Below, one piece after another: positions 10,811-22,500 of a stretch of 64,000 nucleotides of DNA. Origin of the DNA: Riptortus pedestris. Its lineage: Eukaryota; Arthropoda; Insecta; Hemiptera; Alydidae. How positions within the stretch are numbered: the stretch's first letter is position 1; each line of letters begins with the position of its first letter. The translations under genes were made by a program, and so were the position numbers. Under the pieces are notes generated by a model. The model was given only the letters and a program-made list of their open reading frames with translations. It did not search any database and was not told where the DNA came from. Location of the stretch: positions 49,688,501 through 49,752,500 of the forward strand of contig CM032232.1 in NCBI GenBank assembly GCA_019009955.1, read 5' to 3'.

Positions 10811-13665
10811 TACTTTTTTTTTGTTATAAACTGTTTTTCTACTTAAAAGAAACTGATTTTTTTTTTATACATATATGTATGTAACAATAATATTAAAATG
10901 TATATAGTTTTTCTAATATCTATATATAATTTCTAGTCAAATGTACACATTTTTGTTCTGATGTAATAATTAGGTAATAGTATTATTTATAAGGATCTAG
11001 ATTTAAGTTAAGCAGAGGCAGCAGCATTCCAATTGTGCCCAAAACTTTTAATACAAAATTTGCATATACTCCCTAACATTATTTAAAGAAGCACTTGTCA
11101 TTTCCTCAAAGTTTTAGCAAACATCAAAGGCTTCAGGACTCGAAATTCCAAAAATAAATTTGAATGAAACTTGTCAAGAGTTTTTGTTAGCTGTTCCTAT
11201 AAAGCCAGTGTGGTATTAAACAACTAACTTGAAATATGGTTGGTAACAGTGGATCACAAAAGCCTACAGTTTGAATATTAGTTTCGTATTATCTTAAATA
11301 AATAAAAATATAAACTTTTATTCAAAACTCTGCCTTTTTTTAATACATCCTATTAAATATTAATGTTAAATTTAATTAATTTTAATCAACTGAATAGATG
11401 TAATTTATCTTGTATTAATCCTTTGACTCCTCTAGCCACCTGGAGGCGGGCAGCCGATTCAGCCCAAATATTTCATAGCTTCATGGGCTATTTTTGTCAA
11501 GGACTCCAGGGGTTTTACTAGAAACCTCTGAAGTCAAATATTTTCCACTAGATCGCGTAAATTATTTGTGTGAGATGCACGGAGAAGCTAAAAGAGCTCA
11601 GCAGGTTAAGATTCTTGCCCTCCCACCTAACAGTCAACGGATTAATGTATTATTATTACTTGACAACAAAACTACCCCTGCAGAACAAGAGCCCATAGGA
11701 AATATTTAACATTTTTTATTTGGATTTTCCCTAAAGTTAAATGTAGCAAAAGATTATAAATCATTTTTATTGAATCTATAGGCTATATCTGGTGAGTTAT
11801 TCATGTACATGGAAAATCATTATTTGCACAGAAACAAACGAGGTATGGAAGAGGTCACAAGAACATTGACTGGTTATCTGATTTCTTCTGCATGAAACTT
11901 TTCAACAGTAAATGTATTAGAAAGTACAGAGGTTTTCAATCATTGCCAGAGCTCTTGACAACTTTAAAAGCTTTTTAAAAAAAAGGGGAAAAAGCTAAGT
12001 ATGAAAATGCCTCTTAAAGCAGTTGTTCCCTCTATATACAATAATCATCCCATTGAAGTTTTAAGTAAATCCAGACTTCTGATTAGTGAACCCCATTAAA
12101 CCGACATTATTATTGGCTAAAGAATAAAGCCATGCACTTCAGTGAAAATGAATAATCCTATACAGCAAAAATAGGCACTATCAGCAAAATAATTTTTTTA
12201 GAAATAAAATGAATGCAACTTTGTATTCTCTATAGATTGAAGTTAATTTGGTAGAAAAATAAAAAATATTAAGAATAGTTAAGCTACTACCTCTAGACCA
12301 CGGCATGGATTGACTTAAAAGAAATATTGGCATAAATATTGAGTTCGTTATAAATCAAATAAATATTTTTGAGTTAAGAACATAACCTATGAATTGTTGA
12401 CATCATGGCACAATGTATGTATCTCATCTAGTGATATACTGTTGTAAACAATATTTGGTATTGAAGTTTAGAATAAGATGGTTGATTATATAACAGCTTC
12501 TTGTTAATACGGCAAGAGTGGGGGTTTACTGAAGGTTGAAAACGAAAAAGTCCAAATATCTCGGTTAATATTCAAGATATAGAAAAAATGTTTATAAAAA
12601 TATTCAAAGGACATTCATTGTGTAATAAGACTGATTCTATACAACTTTTCAACCCAACTCATAATGGAGATATTTCAAATTTACAAAATTCTCCCCACCT
12701 AAAACCCCTTCCCACTGGTCCATTTAAGAAACTTGATCTTTGGTTTTGGATAAACCTTTTAAATATCGAGTTTAGTAATGATCAAACAAAAATTGTGACT
12801 ACTAGAGTGTTAACAGACTAATGTATACACACACTGAAAGATAATAATAATTATTTTATTTATTTTATAATAATTATTTTATTATTTAGGTGTAGCTTTA
12901 AATATGCAGTTATTGAAGGTGAGTGTATTGGAAGGTGCATTTTATCTTTCTTAGGTGCCTCCTACTTTTAGATAATTCTATCTTTTTGTTTTTCATTTAC
13001 ATTTAAATTCAGTTAAGAGAATCTGCAATATCTTACACTTATGTGTTGCCTATTATACACCAAGACTCCAACCAGCCTTTGGTATGTGACTGAAAAAAAA
13101 TACTGTGCAAAGATTGTATATAAAATCATAAATCAGCATTTTATGAAATTAGCTTTTATTCTAGCTCTTACAAGTATACCCTAAACAAGTCGACCGAATC
13201 CAGTGATGTTTAAAGAAAGGGATGATTAAAGTTGGCCAAAGAAATGAAATTATCTATTTATTTTCATTAATATGGTAGCAAATTTCTAAAGTAAACATTC
13301 TTTGCCAATATTTTCATTATTGTAGGTTTTGTAATCGAGGATATGCATTAAGACTAAAAAAAGAATCATGAAAGAAATAATTCTAAAGACACATACACAT
13401 TTAGAATAACGTTTGATATCTTAGAGATGATGTATACACAATTGGGTACACAACTATGACTGTTGTCTTTAGTCTGATATCTTGAGAGGTTCCTAGTCAT
13501 AAATCAAAATTATATAATTCATTTTTTTACCTGGGTATAGTTCTTGACCTTCAGTTATTGGGTTTTGTGAAATAAATATCTTATATTTCAGTGTTCAAAT
13601 AAAATTAAGACTGTCAATTGAATCTTAGATTCCTCTTTGCTCTTCTTTCTTTGAGTATATGCCAA
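10811..13665. other. intergenic, gene 1 to gene 2
   Basis: Gene 1 3'UTR candidate region, then an unassigned frame at 11494-11709 with no start context or known domain. An element A internal fragment on + occupies 12480-12835 (TATCTCGGTTAATATTCAAG ... ACTAGAGTGTTAACAGAC). The rest is AT-rich without recognised signal. Confidence 0.5.
11297..11306 (+). terminator. candidate gene 1 poly(A) signal
   Basis: Overlapping AATAAA hexamers about 490 nt past the gene 1 stop. Assigned by position only. Confidence 0.4.
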
Positions 13666-13755
13666 ATGAGTACTGCTAATTTACATGTAGTTCCTTCGGA
13701 TGAAGTTAAGAAATTCATGGGAAGAATGAGGGATGATCTTCCAAACTCAGTTCAC
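13666..13755 (+). CDS. gene 2 exon 1 (start)
   Basis: Thirty codons, MSTANLHVVPSDEVKKFMG... to RMRDDLPNSVH, ending at CAC|GTGAGA. A TTTCAG at 13586-13591 could be a 5'UTR acceptor or part of a TCAGTG initiator; the sequence does not decide. Confidence 0.82.
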
Positions 13756-16700
13756 GTGAGACATGACATTAATATTTAACACTGAGTGTTTGTAAAATTT
13801 ATAATCAGTCTATACATATAATCTAATTACAAATTCTTTATAATACCATGTAGCTGTTAAAAAGCTTATATATAGTGCAGGTTTGGTCACTGAATCAGAC
13901 CTTTGGAGAACAGAAAATTTGATATTGTCAAGCATTAATTATTTTAGGCACTTTCATTTATCAGTACGCTTCTAGAATGGAGGAAAAAACAAATTGAACT
14001 AGAAATTACCTTCTTATCTCCTAATGGTGATCCAAGCCTTGGTATATTATTCTACTTTCTCTATAAGGTAAGTAACTTATTTACTGAAACTAAAATTTAT
14101 AAATTTTAATTGTTAACAATTAGTAACACAACAAAATCTTTCATTGACTAGAAAAAGTATTTTGATCATAGTTGTTCGTTTGAAAGGGCTCATCATAATT
14201 TTATAATGAATAAGAATCAGCCTTAGTGAGATAATGGTTCTTCTTTTATTTACTATGTTAATTAAAATGAAGGTTGTACATCTCAAAAAGAGGTGCATTT
14301 TCAAGGAAGTTCTTGTTTGCAAACACATCTTTAGATTTTCAAACTTTAAAATTTGAATATTTTTGAAGAGCATGCAACATGGAATTTCCATTATATTATA
14401 ATATGAGGAACTTCGACATAACGTTTCCAACTCCTCCACATTTAGGGCCCCAAAAGTGAAGGTAAGGGGGCGTTTCACAGAAATGATCTTGATTTGATCA
14501 TCCATATCAAATGTTTTGAATTTAAATGAATTTGTTGCAAATATCTTAAATTATGATATACTGAGGGATGGATGGACATACTAAGGGGGCTTTAATGATT
14601 TTCTTAAAGATAAAATAACTCTAAAAAGTAACAATTATATATGAAAATCATAAAATAAAATAAAAAAAAAACAGTCTAAACCCTCTGTGGCTATTTATTT
14701 GTCACCTAAATTACGATTTTAAAGATACTGGAAGATTACCAGAGTGGTTTTCTAAGTCCTATATTCTTCATTAGAGTGTGTGACCAAGTGGAAATGGTTA
14801 TTAACCATAAGTAAAATTAAGAATGTACAAGAGCATGCCAAATTTTCTGAGTTCATGTCTAAGATAGAAAGACTGTGACATACGGCTGGATTGACATTAA
14901 TTGTAAGTGTGACAACAATGACCTTGTAAGGGAATGGAATCTTAATAGGCATCAATTTGGAAATATGCCAATTTATCTGTTAATCAGTGATTTGATCGTG
15001 TAATTACTTGTGTCTTTATGTTAAATTTCCCAACATAACTTTTTTTTTTTTTTTATGGTCATAATATTCTTTATTGTCATTCTTTTATTTTTAGAATATG
15101 TTCATTGGATCAGTTTATGCTCAAGATGATTCAGCAGTAAAAGCACTTGAAGAATCAATTCTCGCAACAAACAAAGTTCCATATCTAAGGAAAAGAAGTT
15201 CTCAGTTTTCTAATTTGAATAATTTAGCCTTCAAAGTCGTGAACAAGTTATTGCAAACCTCAGATTGGCAGTTAGGAACACATTTCACAGTACCAAACAA
15301 AACATTTTGGCTGCCTTGGTACAAAGCTAAAGAACTTGAAGTCCAGTAAGTAATATGCATCTTTCTTGTCCTTCTCCCATTTATTTCTTACTTCTCTTCT
15401 TCCGATCCATGTTCATACAATTTTTATTCATATAATTAAATTGAATGTCTTCCCATCATATACAAGCCGGGTGAGTTCTTACCAAAGTTAGTTTAAATAA
15501 CTCTGTTTAGAGAACAGTGCATAAGCATATTTATATATTTTTTGGTTTCAGACTTTTTTAAACCCTAATACTACTCATCCAATTTTCACTTTATTATTTG
15601 AATCCCTGTTTACATAGGCTTCTTAATGGGGCAGAAATAGAGAATAGATGGTGTTATGAGATCATCAGCGTATCAAATTCCAGTTCATAGGAAATCTGCT
15701 TAGTTTACGCAGACCTGCGTGATGGACTTTTTTTGCTTGAGTCATAGGCCTATGTCATTTTGTTTCCAACTCCCAGTGCTTTTCCAGCATGCCTTCTATG
15801 CATCTTCTTTATGATCACCTTTCCTCGAACTCTTTTCTGTATTGTTTTTCCCATGCATTTCACCAGGCACATATATAGGACATACATCCAAAACTTTGCC
15901 TTATATACCTAATACTTTTTTCTTCTTTGGCCTATCATCATTTTATTTTACTCCAGAGTCTGTGTTCAGGTAACAAGCATTTGCTTATTTAATTTTTCTT
16001 ATACTCTGCCATTTCACTTGTTTTATGATGGGCATTAGGAGGGGGAGGGGGGGGGATAAAAAATTGGAAATATTTCTGTTATTATGAATTGGGTAACAAA
16101 ATTTTGTAACCAATCTAGTTGCAAATTTAATTTTCTACAGTTGTTGATTTATACATTTATCTCGATTTATGGGAGTTATTTGTATTTTTTTGTTTAAATT
16201 TTTCAGTAAACCCCCACTTCTAGTCATCTTACACTGAATGTAATAGAAAATGTCTTATTCCCTCATTATTGAACAATACTTTTTTTATGTTCCATTTAAC
16301 TATTCCACTTTATATATTTTAGTTTATTCTAACACCTCTCAAGAATATTTTCCAATTACATGTTTTGCTAATGTATTTATTCATTTTAGACAATTTTTAG
16401 AAAATGTCCGAATCTAACTACCAGACTAATATGTTTTATCTATCAGTGAGTTCAGTGAGGGTAAATATGGTCTGTATAGAGATGGATTTAAAACTAAAAT
16501 ATTTCATGTTTGAATTATTGATTTTAGTTATTGATAAATTGTTAATATGCTGTTATTTTCCAGAATTCCAGAAGGTGTTGAAATACATAATCTGACAAAA
16601 GATCATGCACAGCTTATTAATGAACATTGGCCTCATAGATTTCCAGACTCAGAAGAACTAATAAGAATTATGATAGAGTTAAATTTTGGAGTAGGAGTTT

Positions 16701-18096
16701 TTAGAGGAGAATCACTTCTTTCATGGGCTGTTTTGTTTTTTTATGGTGGTATTGGTGCTGTAAGTTACATTTTTTGTTAACTATAATTTATGTGCTATAA
16801 TAAGAGGACCTTATTGCGTATTAATTTAGAATTTCTAGCATTTTGACCATTAGTAAAAGCTTCACTTATTTAAGAATGTGATACAACAACATTAGGTCCA
16901 TTAAGAATCCTTACAATGGCCTCAGAAGTAGCGACTTAGGAAAATATATAGTGTCCTTTAAATTATGTTGCATTAGATCTTCCCTCAATTGAGACAAATA
17001 GCTCCCTTACACATGACTTGTTTATATCAGATCTGACTCCATAGAAAACTGTTATGTAATTTAACATAAAAATGATAATAATTGTTTTTCACTTTTAATA
17101 TGTAAAAAATTCAATCTTGCATATTTCAAGAGATTTTCTCTTAAACTTAATTATTTCTTAACAGGATACATTTTCAAATACTATTAACTAGTTTTCTAAA
17201 TTAATAATTAATGCTAAATTAGTATTTAGTACATTTCATCACCTAAATTTGTTGGCCATTTAGGTTCAAACACTGGAAGAAGAACAAAGGAAAGGCTATG
17301 CTCGAGCTGTAGTTACATCTCTGGCTAAGAGAATGGGTGATATGGAAATGGATGTTCATCTCATAGTTGTTGATGGAAATGAAAAGAGTGAACTCTTTTT
17401 CAAGTAGGTATTTCAAATCCTTCTGTTGTCATATCCATAATCATTGCATCTATGATGTAAATCTACCTGTGCAGCATCCTTAATGCTTAAATCACCAGAA
17501 GGACTGTCATTCCACACCTCATGGATGATGCTTTTGGTTTGTAGACTCCACTCTTTGCCTCACCCAGACAAAGGACATTGAACTGTTTCAGAGAATAGGA
17601 CCAACAAACACATCAGCATAATGATCTGAAAGGGTTCTTTCGGAAGCAGCTCTTTCCATATTACTGTACCCACTGAAATCCATAACATGATTACAGAAAA
17701 TGACTTTCTAGGCCTCCCTCTTTCCATAAGCCCAATTATCTTCAACCACATTTGTGATGAAATTGTTGTTCCTGTTTGTGTCTTGGGATCTGTAATTTTT
17801 ATAAAATTAGCTTGTCTTCACATGACTGTTTTTAAATATTGATTTCAACCGATATCTAACTTCTATGTACGAATAAAACAAATTCATCCAGTACTGTAAG
17901 GGAATCTATTTTAAATTAACTTAGCTGGGCTTAACAATTTTCAGTCAATAAACAGCCTTAACTTTTATTTGAATATTTCACTCAAAATAATAAACTTCTT
18001 TTTTCTTTCAGGTCTTTAGGATTTACGTTTGCTTTCTGTTCTACTTGGGTAGTAAGACGTTCAATTAAAGAACCTGTACAAAAGAATCACAAGTAA
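13666..18096 (+). CDS. GLYAT-like gene 2, complete, 6 exons
   Basis: Exons 13666-13755, 13948-14067, 15095-15345, 16564-16759, 17264-17403 and 18012-18096 give 882 nt, 293 aa. The ATG at 13666 is chosen because it leads in frame into MRDDLPNSVH, shared by all complete paralogs and matching the (R)xxLPxSxxxYG start of vertebrate GLYAT; an earlier ATG at 13659 hits a stop after six codons. Domains: N-terminal GLYAT-like region 1-154, GNAT region about 155-293. The acyl-CoA loop at 227-232 is QRKGYA instead of RGKGYG, still fitting the Q/R-x-x-G-x-G/A pattern. The segment ELNFGVGVFRGESLLSWAV and the end SLGFTFAFCSTWVV are family hallmarks. No signal peptide or convincing membrane span is seen, although residues around SWAVLFFYGG are hydrophobic as in GNAT beta strands. 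Most compact of the four genes (introns 192-1218 bp). Likely role: small-molecule acyl-CoA N-acyltransferase, by family only. Confidence 0.88.
13948..14067 (+). CDS. gene 2 exon 2
   Basis: 120 nt, phase 0 to 0, after ATTTTAG and before GTAAGT. Encodes ALSFISTLLEWRKKQIELE and FLSPNGDPSLGILFYFLYK. Confidence 0.87.
14068..15094. other. gene 2 intron 2
   Basis: AT-rich; open minus frames at 14113-14505 and 14752-14955 show no family resemblance. Poly-T run before exon 3. Confidence 0.4.
15095..15345 (+). CDS. gene 2 exon 3
   Basis: 251 nt after TTTTTAG, ending CA|GTAAGT. Encodes NMFIGSVYAQDDSAVKALEE through FWLPWYKAKELEV. Confidence 0.88.
15590..16200 (-). mobile_element. element A fragments in gene 2 intron 3
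   Basis: A 5' end (AGGAAATCTGCTTAGTTTAC, GCGTGATGGACTTTTTTT) at 15684-15732 and an internal piece with a G-rich tract and GTTATTATGAATTGGG at 16030-16200. Confidence 0.55.
16564..16759 (+). CDS. gene 2 exon 4
   Basis: 196 nt after TTTTCCAG, before GTAAGT. Encodes (Q)IPEGVEIHNLTKDHAQLIN, then the HWPHRF and GVFRGESLLSWA blocks. Confidence 0.88.
17264..17403 (+). CDS. gene 2 exon 5
   Basis: 140 nt after CATTTAG, ending AA|GTAGGT. Encodes VQTLEEEQRKGYARAVV and IVVDGNEKSELFF. Confidence 0.88.
18012..18096 (+). CDS. gene 2 exon 6 (terminal)
   Basis: After TTCTTTCAG; encodes (K)SLGFTFAFCSTWVVRRS and a basic tail ending KNHK, stop TAA 18094-18096. Confidence 0.87.
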
Positions 18097-18199
18097 TGGT
18101 TTATAATTGTGAATTAATGTATTTCATGATATATATATTCTTATTTTGGACCCAATATTTTTATATATTCTTCATATTTTCTTGGCAAGGGTCACCCAT

Positions 18200-18556
18200 A
18201 AACAACACTTTTTTCGCGTAAAATTTATTGATTCTGCCCTACATGTTTCGTGGTCTATATGCCACCTCTTCAGGGGTCTCCATTTCTGGTGTGCTTGTTT
18301 CCCTCTTGCATTCATTGCTGGGGAGGTTGTTAATGAAGATAGGGGGGGGGGGTAATAGGAGAGGTATGTTAAAATCATTATTATTTTATACTTTGAGTAT
18401 CAATGACCTCCCCAGTGAGAACAATCGCAATGAACGTAAGAGGGAAACGAGCACTTCAGAAATGGAGAGCCCCTGAAGAGGTGGTATTTAGACCTTGAAA
18501 CATGGAGCACAGTATCAATAAAGTTTAAGCGAAAAAAGTGTTTTTTTATTCATGAT
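18200..18556. mobile_element. foldback MITE just downstream of gene 2
   Basis: Two inverted arms of roughly 140-160 bp. The left arm begins ACACTTTTTTCGCG and the right ends CGCGAAAAAAGTGT-like, with the TTTATTGAT, CACCTCTTCAGGGG and GAGGTTGTT/ACCTCCCC blocks mirrored. Arms are diverged (about 80-85% by eye). The centre holds a G10 run. Its right arm carries the first AATAAA (18517-18522) after the gene 2 stop. Confidence 0.75.
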
Positions 18557-18919
18557 CCAAAATTGGAAGGACCTACAAGGACGTTGTAACTGAGACCTAT
18601 TGGAAGAAGACATAATGACCTATCTGATCTATTTGCTCAGTTCCCTTTTAAAGCAATTTTAATATATCATTCAAATTTCTAAATAAATTTTATTCATTCT
18701 TTGTTTTTTCTCCTGTATATCTTTTACCTTTCTTCTGTAATTCTAAAACTTACAGTTTAAACTTAGCTCATTTGGCAGAGATTTTAGGTCTAATTAAAAT
18801 GTCTTTTCTTATGAAATCATTGGATAGGAGACAATGAAATAATAAGTGGCATGTAATCACTTCTGCAAAAAAGTGTATTTGAAGTTGAAGGCACTTCATT
18901 TTAATTACATTAATTCTAT

Positions 18920-19145
18920 TAGGCTCAGGTTAGCCATGCGAGTTAAAGCATTGGCTTTAATCTCACATGGTAAACCTAGAGTGGCAAGTTCGATTCCCCC
19001 CTGGGTAAATAGGAATTTATTTAGTGACAAAATTCATTAAATAAAACCCTTAGTCCCACCCTGGTTAGAAAAGGATGGTAACCTGTAGATAACCCGTCCC
19101 AATTAGCCATAGTTGCATAAAGTGGACGTTAATTAATAAATAAAT
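18920..19145 (+). mobile_element. tRNA-derived SINE (family S)
   Basis: The head has an A-box-like TTAGCCATGCGAGTT and a B-box-like AAGTTCGATTCCC, followed by a body (TAGTCCCACCCTGG, AACCTGTAGATAACC, GTGGACGTTAAT) shared with other copies in the window. Polymerase III boxes suggest a tRNA-derived SINE; the parent tRNA is not obvious. Confidence 0.65.
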
Positions 19146-19438
19146 AAAAAATCTATACGGTTTTAACATATATATTTATTAAGTCTTTTTTTGTGTGATT
19201 TTGTTTTTTAATATAAATTTTACTATCAGTCAGTAATAAGTAATGAATTGGATGAGGACAGTCTTCCTTGGACTCTCTGTCACTTCCCCTCCTCCACTTT
19301 TGTTGAAATTCCTTTGAACAGTCAAATATGCTCTGTATTTATGCCTTAAATCTAACACAGTACTATATACAAAACTAAAATATTAATATAAGGGATTTGT
19401 ATGAGGAAAAAAATGAAGTATAACAATAACACTAATCT

Positions 19439-19444
19439 TTTATT
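19439..19444 (-). terminator. gene 3 poly(A) signal
   Basis: AATAAA on the minus strand, about 60 nt past the gene 3 stop. Confidence 0.6.
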
Positions 19445-19504
19445 TCATTAGAATTAATTAACTTTGATTTAGGAAGAAACTCTTTTAAGTGCTTAAGAAT
19501 TCCT

Positions 19505-19571
19505 TTATTTTTCTTCAAAGAAACGCCTGATAATCCACAATGAAGAAAACGCGTATTGGAATCCCAGAGCC
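19505..19571 (-). CDS. gene 3 exon 6 (terminal)
   Basis: After TTGTTTTCAG; encodes (K)ALGFQYAFSSLWIIRRFF and ends EEK, stop TAA 19507-19505. Recognised by its LGF motif and phase. Confidence 0.82.
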
Positions 19572-22500
19572 CTGAAAACAATATAATTAAAATTAAAAGT
19601 AAAATATACTCATCATTGATGAAGGATGGAAATGATCATGTTTTATAGAAATGTTTAGACAGAGAAATTTCCTAGTGTTTAGATACCTTAAAGCTTTACC
19701 TCAATACCACTTAAGTATATGTAACTTGAATTAAGGGTCCAGTAGTCAAACAATGATTCTCATTTTCTTTAAAAGCGAAAGGAATCCAAGTCATAGGCCA
19801 AAACAGAGACTTCAAAACAGATGTCTGTTAAAAACATTTTTCTTACTCCTGTCAGAAGCTGCAATCAAGATGAACATCCATTTCCATTCCATGCACTCCA
19901 TGGATGCTATTGCAGGATTTTTGAAAAGCTTCCTTATATCTCAAGAACCAAACAGCTATGAAATAATTAATATCACCAAAAAAGGTCTGAAGTTAAAGCT
20001 TTATCAACCAACGTAGGAAGGAAACTATTGAAGAAGCTCCCTTCCCAGACATTAAACTCACTCCTAAAAAATTGATATAACAATTATGGTGACTAGTGAC
20101 CCTTAGCAAGTACTCAAACTCATGGGCTATTGGGAAATAGTCAAGTCAAAACCTTAAATAAAGAATGCAATCTTCCATGAACCCTGTACGTAACGTCTTA
20201 AGAAAAAGTGTGGAGTTTACATCATGAACGGAAAAGGACTGCTTTTTGGCCCAAGGGGCAGAGTTCTTGATAAAAATAGCTATCAGTGATTTGAAAAATT
20301 CATCACAAATTGTGATTACAACTTACAGAGCTATGAAACTTATTTTTTGGTACAGATTTTTTTTAACCATCTAGATAACAAATTTAATTCTTATATTTGT
20401 GTGTGTGTGTACATGTTGGTGTACATTCATGTACAACCACATTATTAAATTAGTCTCTTTTTTCTTACGAATTTGCAAAAAAATATAATTTACTTCAATA
20501 AAACACTTTGATTTTTTTAAAATTAAAATACAATATTATTATTGTATATACAAAAAGAAAAAGAAGTGTTCTGTAAATTGTTGACTTTAAGTTCTTACAA
20601 GATTTTTATACTCAAATAATCTTGTACACACCAGTCTGCCCAGTTAATCCAGCCTATTCCTTTCATCTTTCAAATGGGTTGTTTTAGATCTCAGGGTTTT
20701 AAAAACTGAAGGTCATCTTATGCATTTGTCACCAAATGGCTTTCAAATTTCCTCTCATTCTTTACGATGGTCTTTACATTTAATGCTTTGACAAATTTTG
20801 CTGTTTTCTACATTTGTTCCTTTAACGAAAAGGAATATGGTAGATCATCTGATATCTGCTTATCAGGGCCCTTCTTTCTTGGACAATTTTGTCTTCTTAA
20901 ATTCTTCGTCAAGCATATATACAAGTAAAGCGTTCATACTAATACACCATACTTTTTAAGAATGTTTTAATGTGTTCATTATCTGATGGTAATGAGGTCC
21001 ATTCAAATTTATATATTCTGAGTTGGTATTCTGGCAGGTGGAAGTGACTTCTAATGTAGGTATGATGAAAAAATGTTGGCTACGCTTCCACTATAATAAT
21101 TTAATAACACGGCAAAGCGCTTTCGATGCTGTGCATCGTCGTCAGTGCCCTGTTGACACACACAATAATAGTTACAATTTTCTATAAAATATGTTAGGCA
21201 CATATAACAAAAAACTTATATTTCTTAGGACTAAAAACATATAAAATCTAATAGATTTTATCCACTGTATGCTACTAAGGCTAATCGGGATGTGTTATAT
21301 ACAGGTTTTCACCCCTTTCTAGCCAGGGTGTAGGACTAGGGATTTTATTTAATGAGTTTGTCACTAAATAAATTCCTATTGTCCAGGTGAAAATCAAATA
21401 ACAGGGTTTACTAAGTGAGATTAGCCTGAACCCCCGGAACAAAATTGTTTATTTAACAAAATTTATTGTGCTGCGAGAATACAGAAAAAGATATATCAGA
21501 GACACTAGAGAAATGTCAAATACCTACTTGAAAAATCGTTCTCCTTTCTCATTTCCATCAATTACAATGAGATGAACATCCCTTTCCATCTCCCCTAATC
21601 TCTTAGTGATTGCTGAAATAACAGTCTGTCCATAGCCTTTTCCTCTTTCTTCCGGTAATGTTTTAACCTAAATAATAGTAAATAAATTAATTTACAATAC
21701 ATTAATAATTCACAATACAAATTCACAGATGCATAGTGCAAAATACAAGAAAATTGCCAAAAATTGAATCATGATTGCAACATCAAAGTTCTTTACTCAA
21801 GTGCCAAATAATTCTGTAATAAAATTATTCCGTCTGAAATATCCATAAAATATATATTTGCTGATTGCTCTTAAAGGAAACAAATTGCCAAAATGTCCTA
21901 TTAATCATCCCCTTGGGACAAGAAATTCGACAGGTAAAAAGCCCTTGAGTAAAAATTCTTTTTTTTTTGTATTTCATATTTTATGAAAGTGAAATACAAA
22001 TACATTATCTGTATTCTGTATTTTGCATCTTAAATACCAAACATGTATTTTGAAAGACTGTCTTTAACTGCAAATCTGAAAAGGACACAAAAATATACTA
22101 AGGATTATTCAGTAAATATATTATGCCTTTATTATATTTTTCTAAATTAATTTGGACTGCAGTAAAAAATTACCAACAAAACTATTCTTCAACATAGAAA
22201 TAATCTAAATTAAATGGTGCTAATCACAAAGAGTACGAAGCATCAGCAAATAATAAATTTATGAGCCCTTCTTATTCTAATAATTTGAAGATATAAATCT
22301 TACAGCAGCAATGCCCCCGTAGTAAAAGATGACTGCCCATGAAAGAAGAGTCTTTCCTCGAAAAACTCCCAATCCAAAATTCAACTCTAGAATTGTTTTT
22401 ATAAGATCTTCTGAACCTTTAAACTTATAAGGCCAATGTTCGTTAACATGCTTCACATGATCTATCGTCAGCTCTCGTATTTCTACTCCTTCTGGAATGC

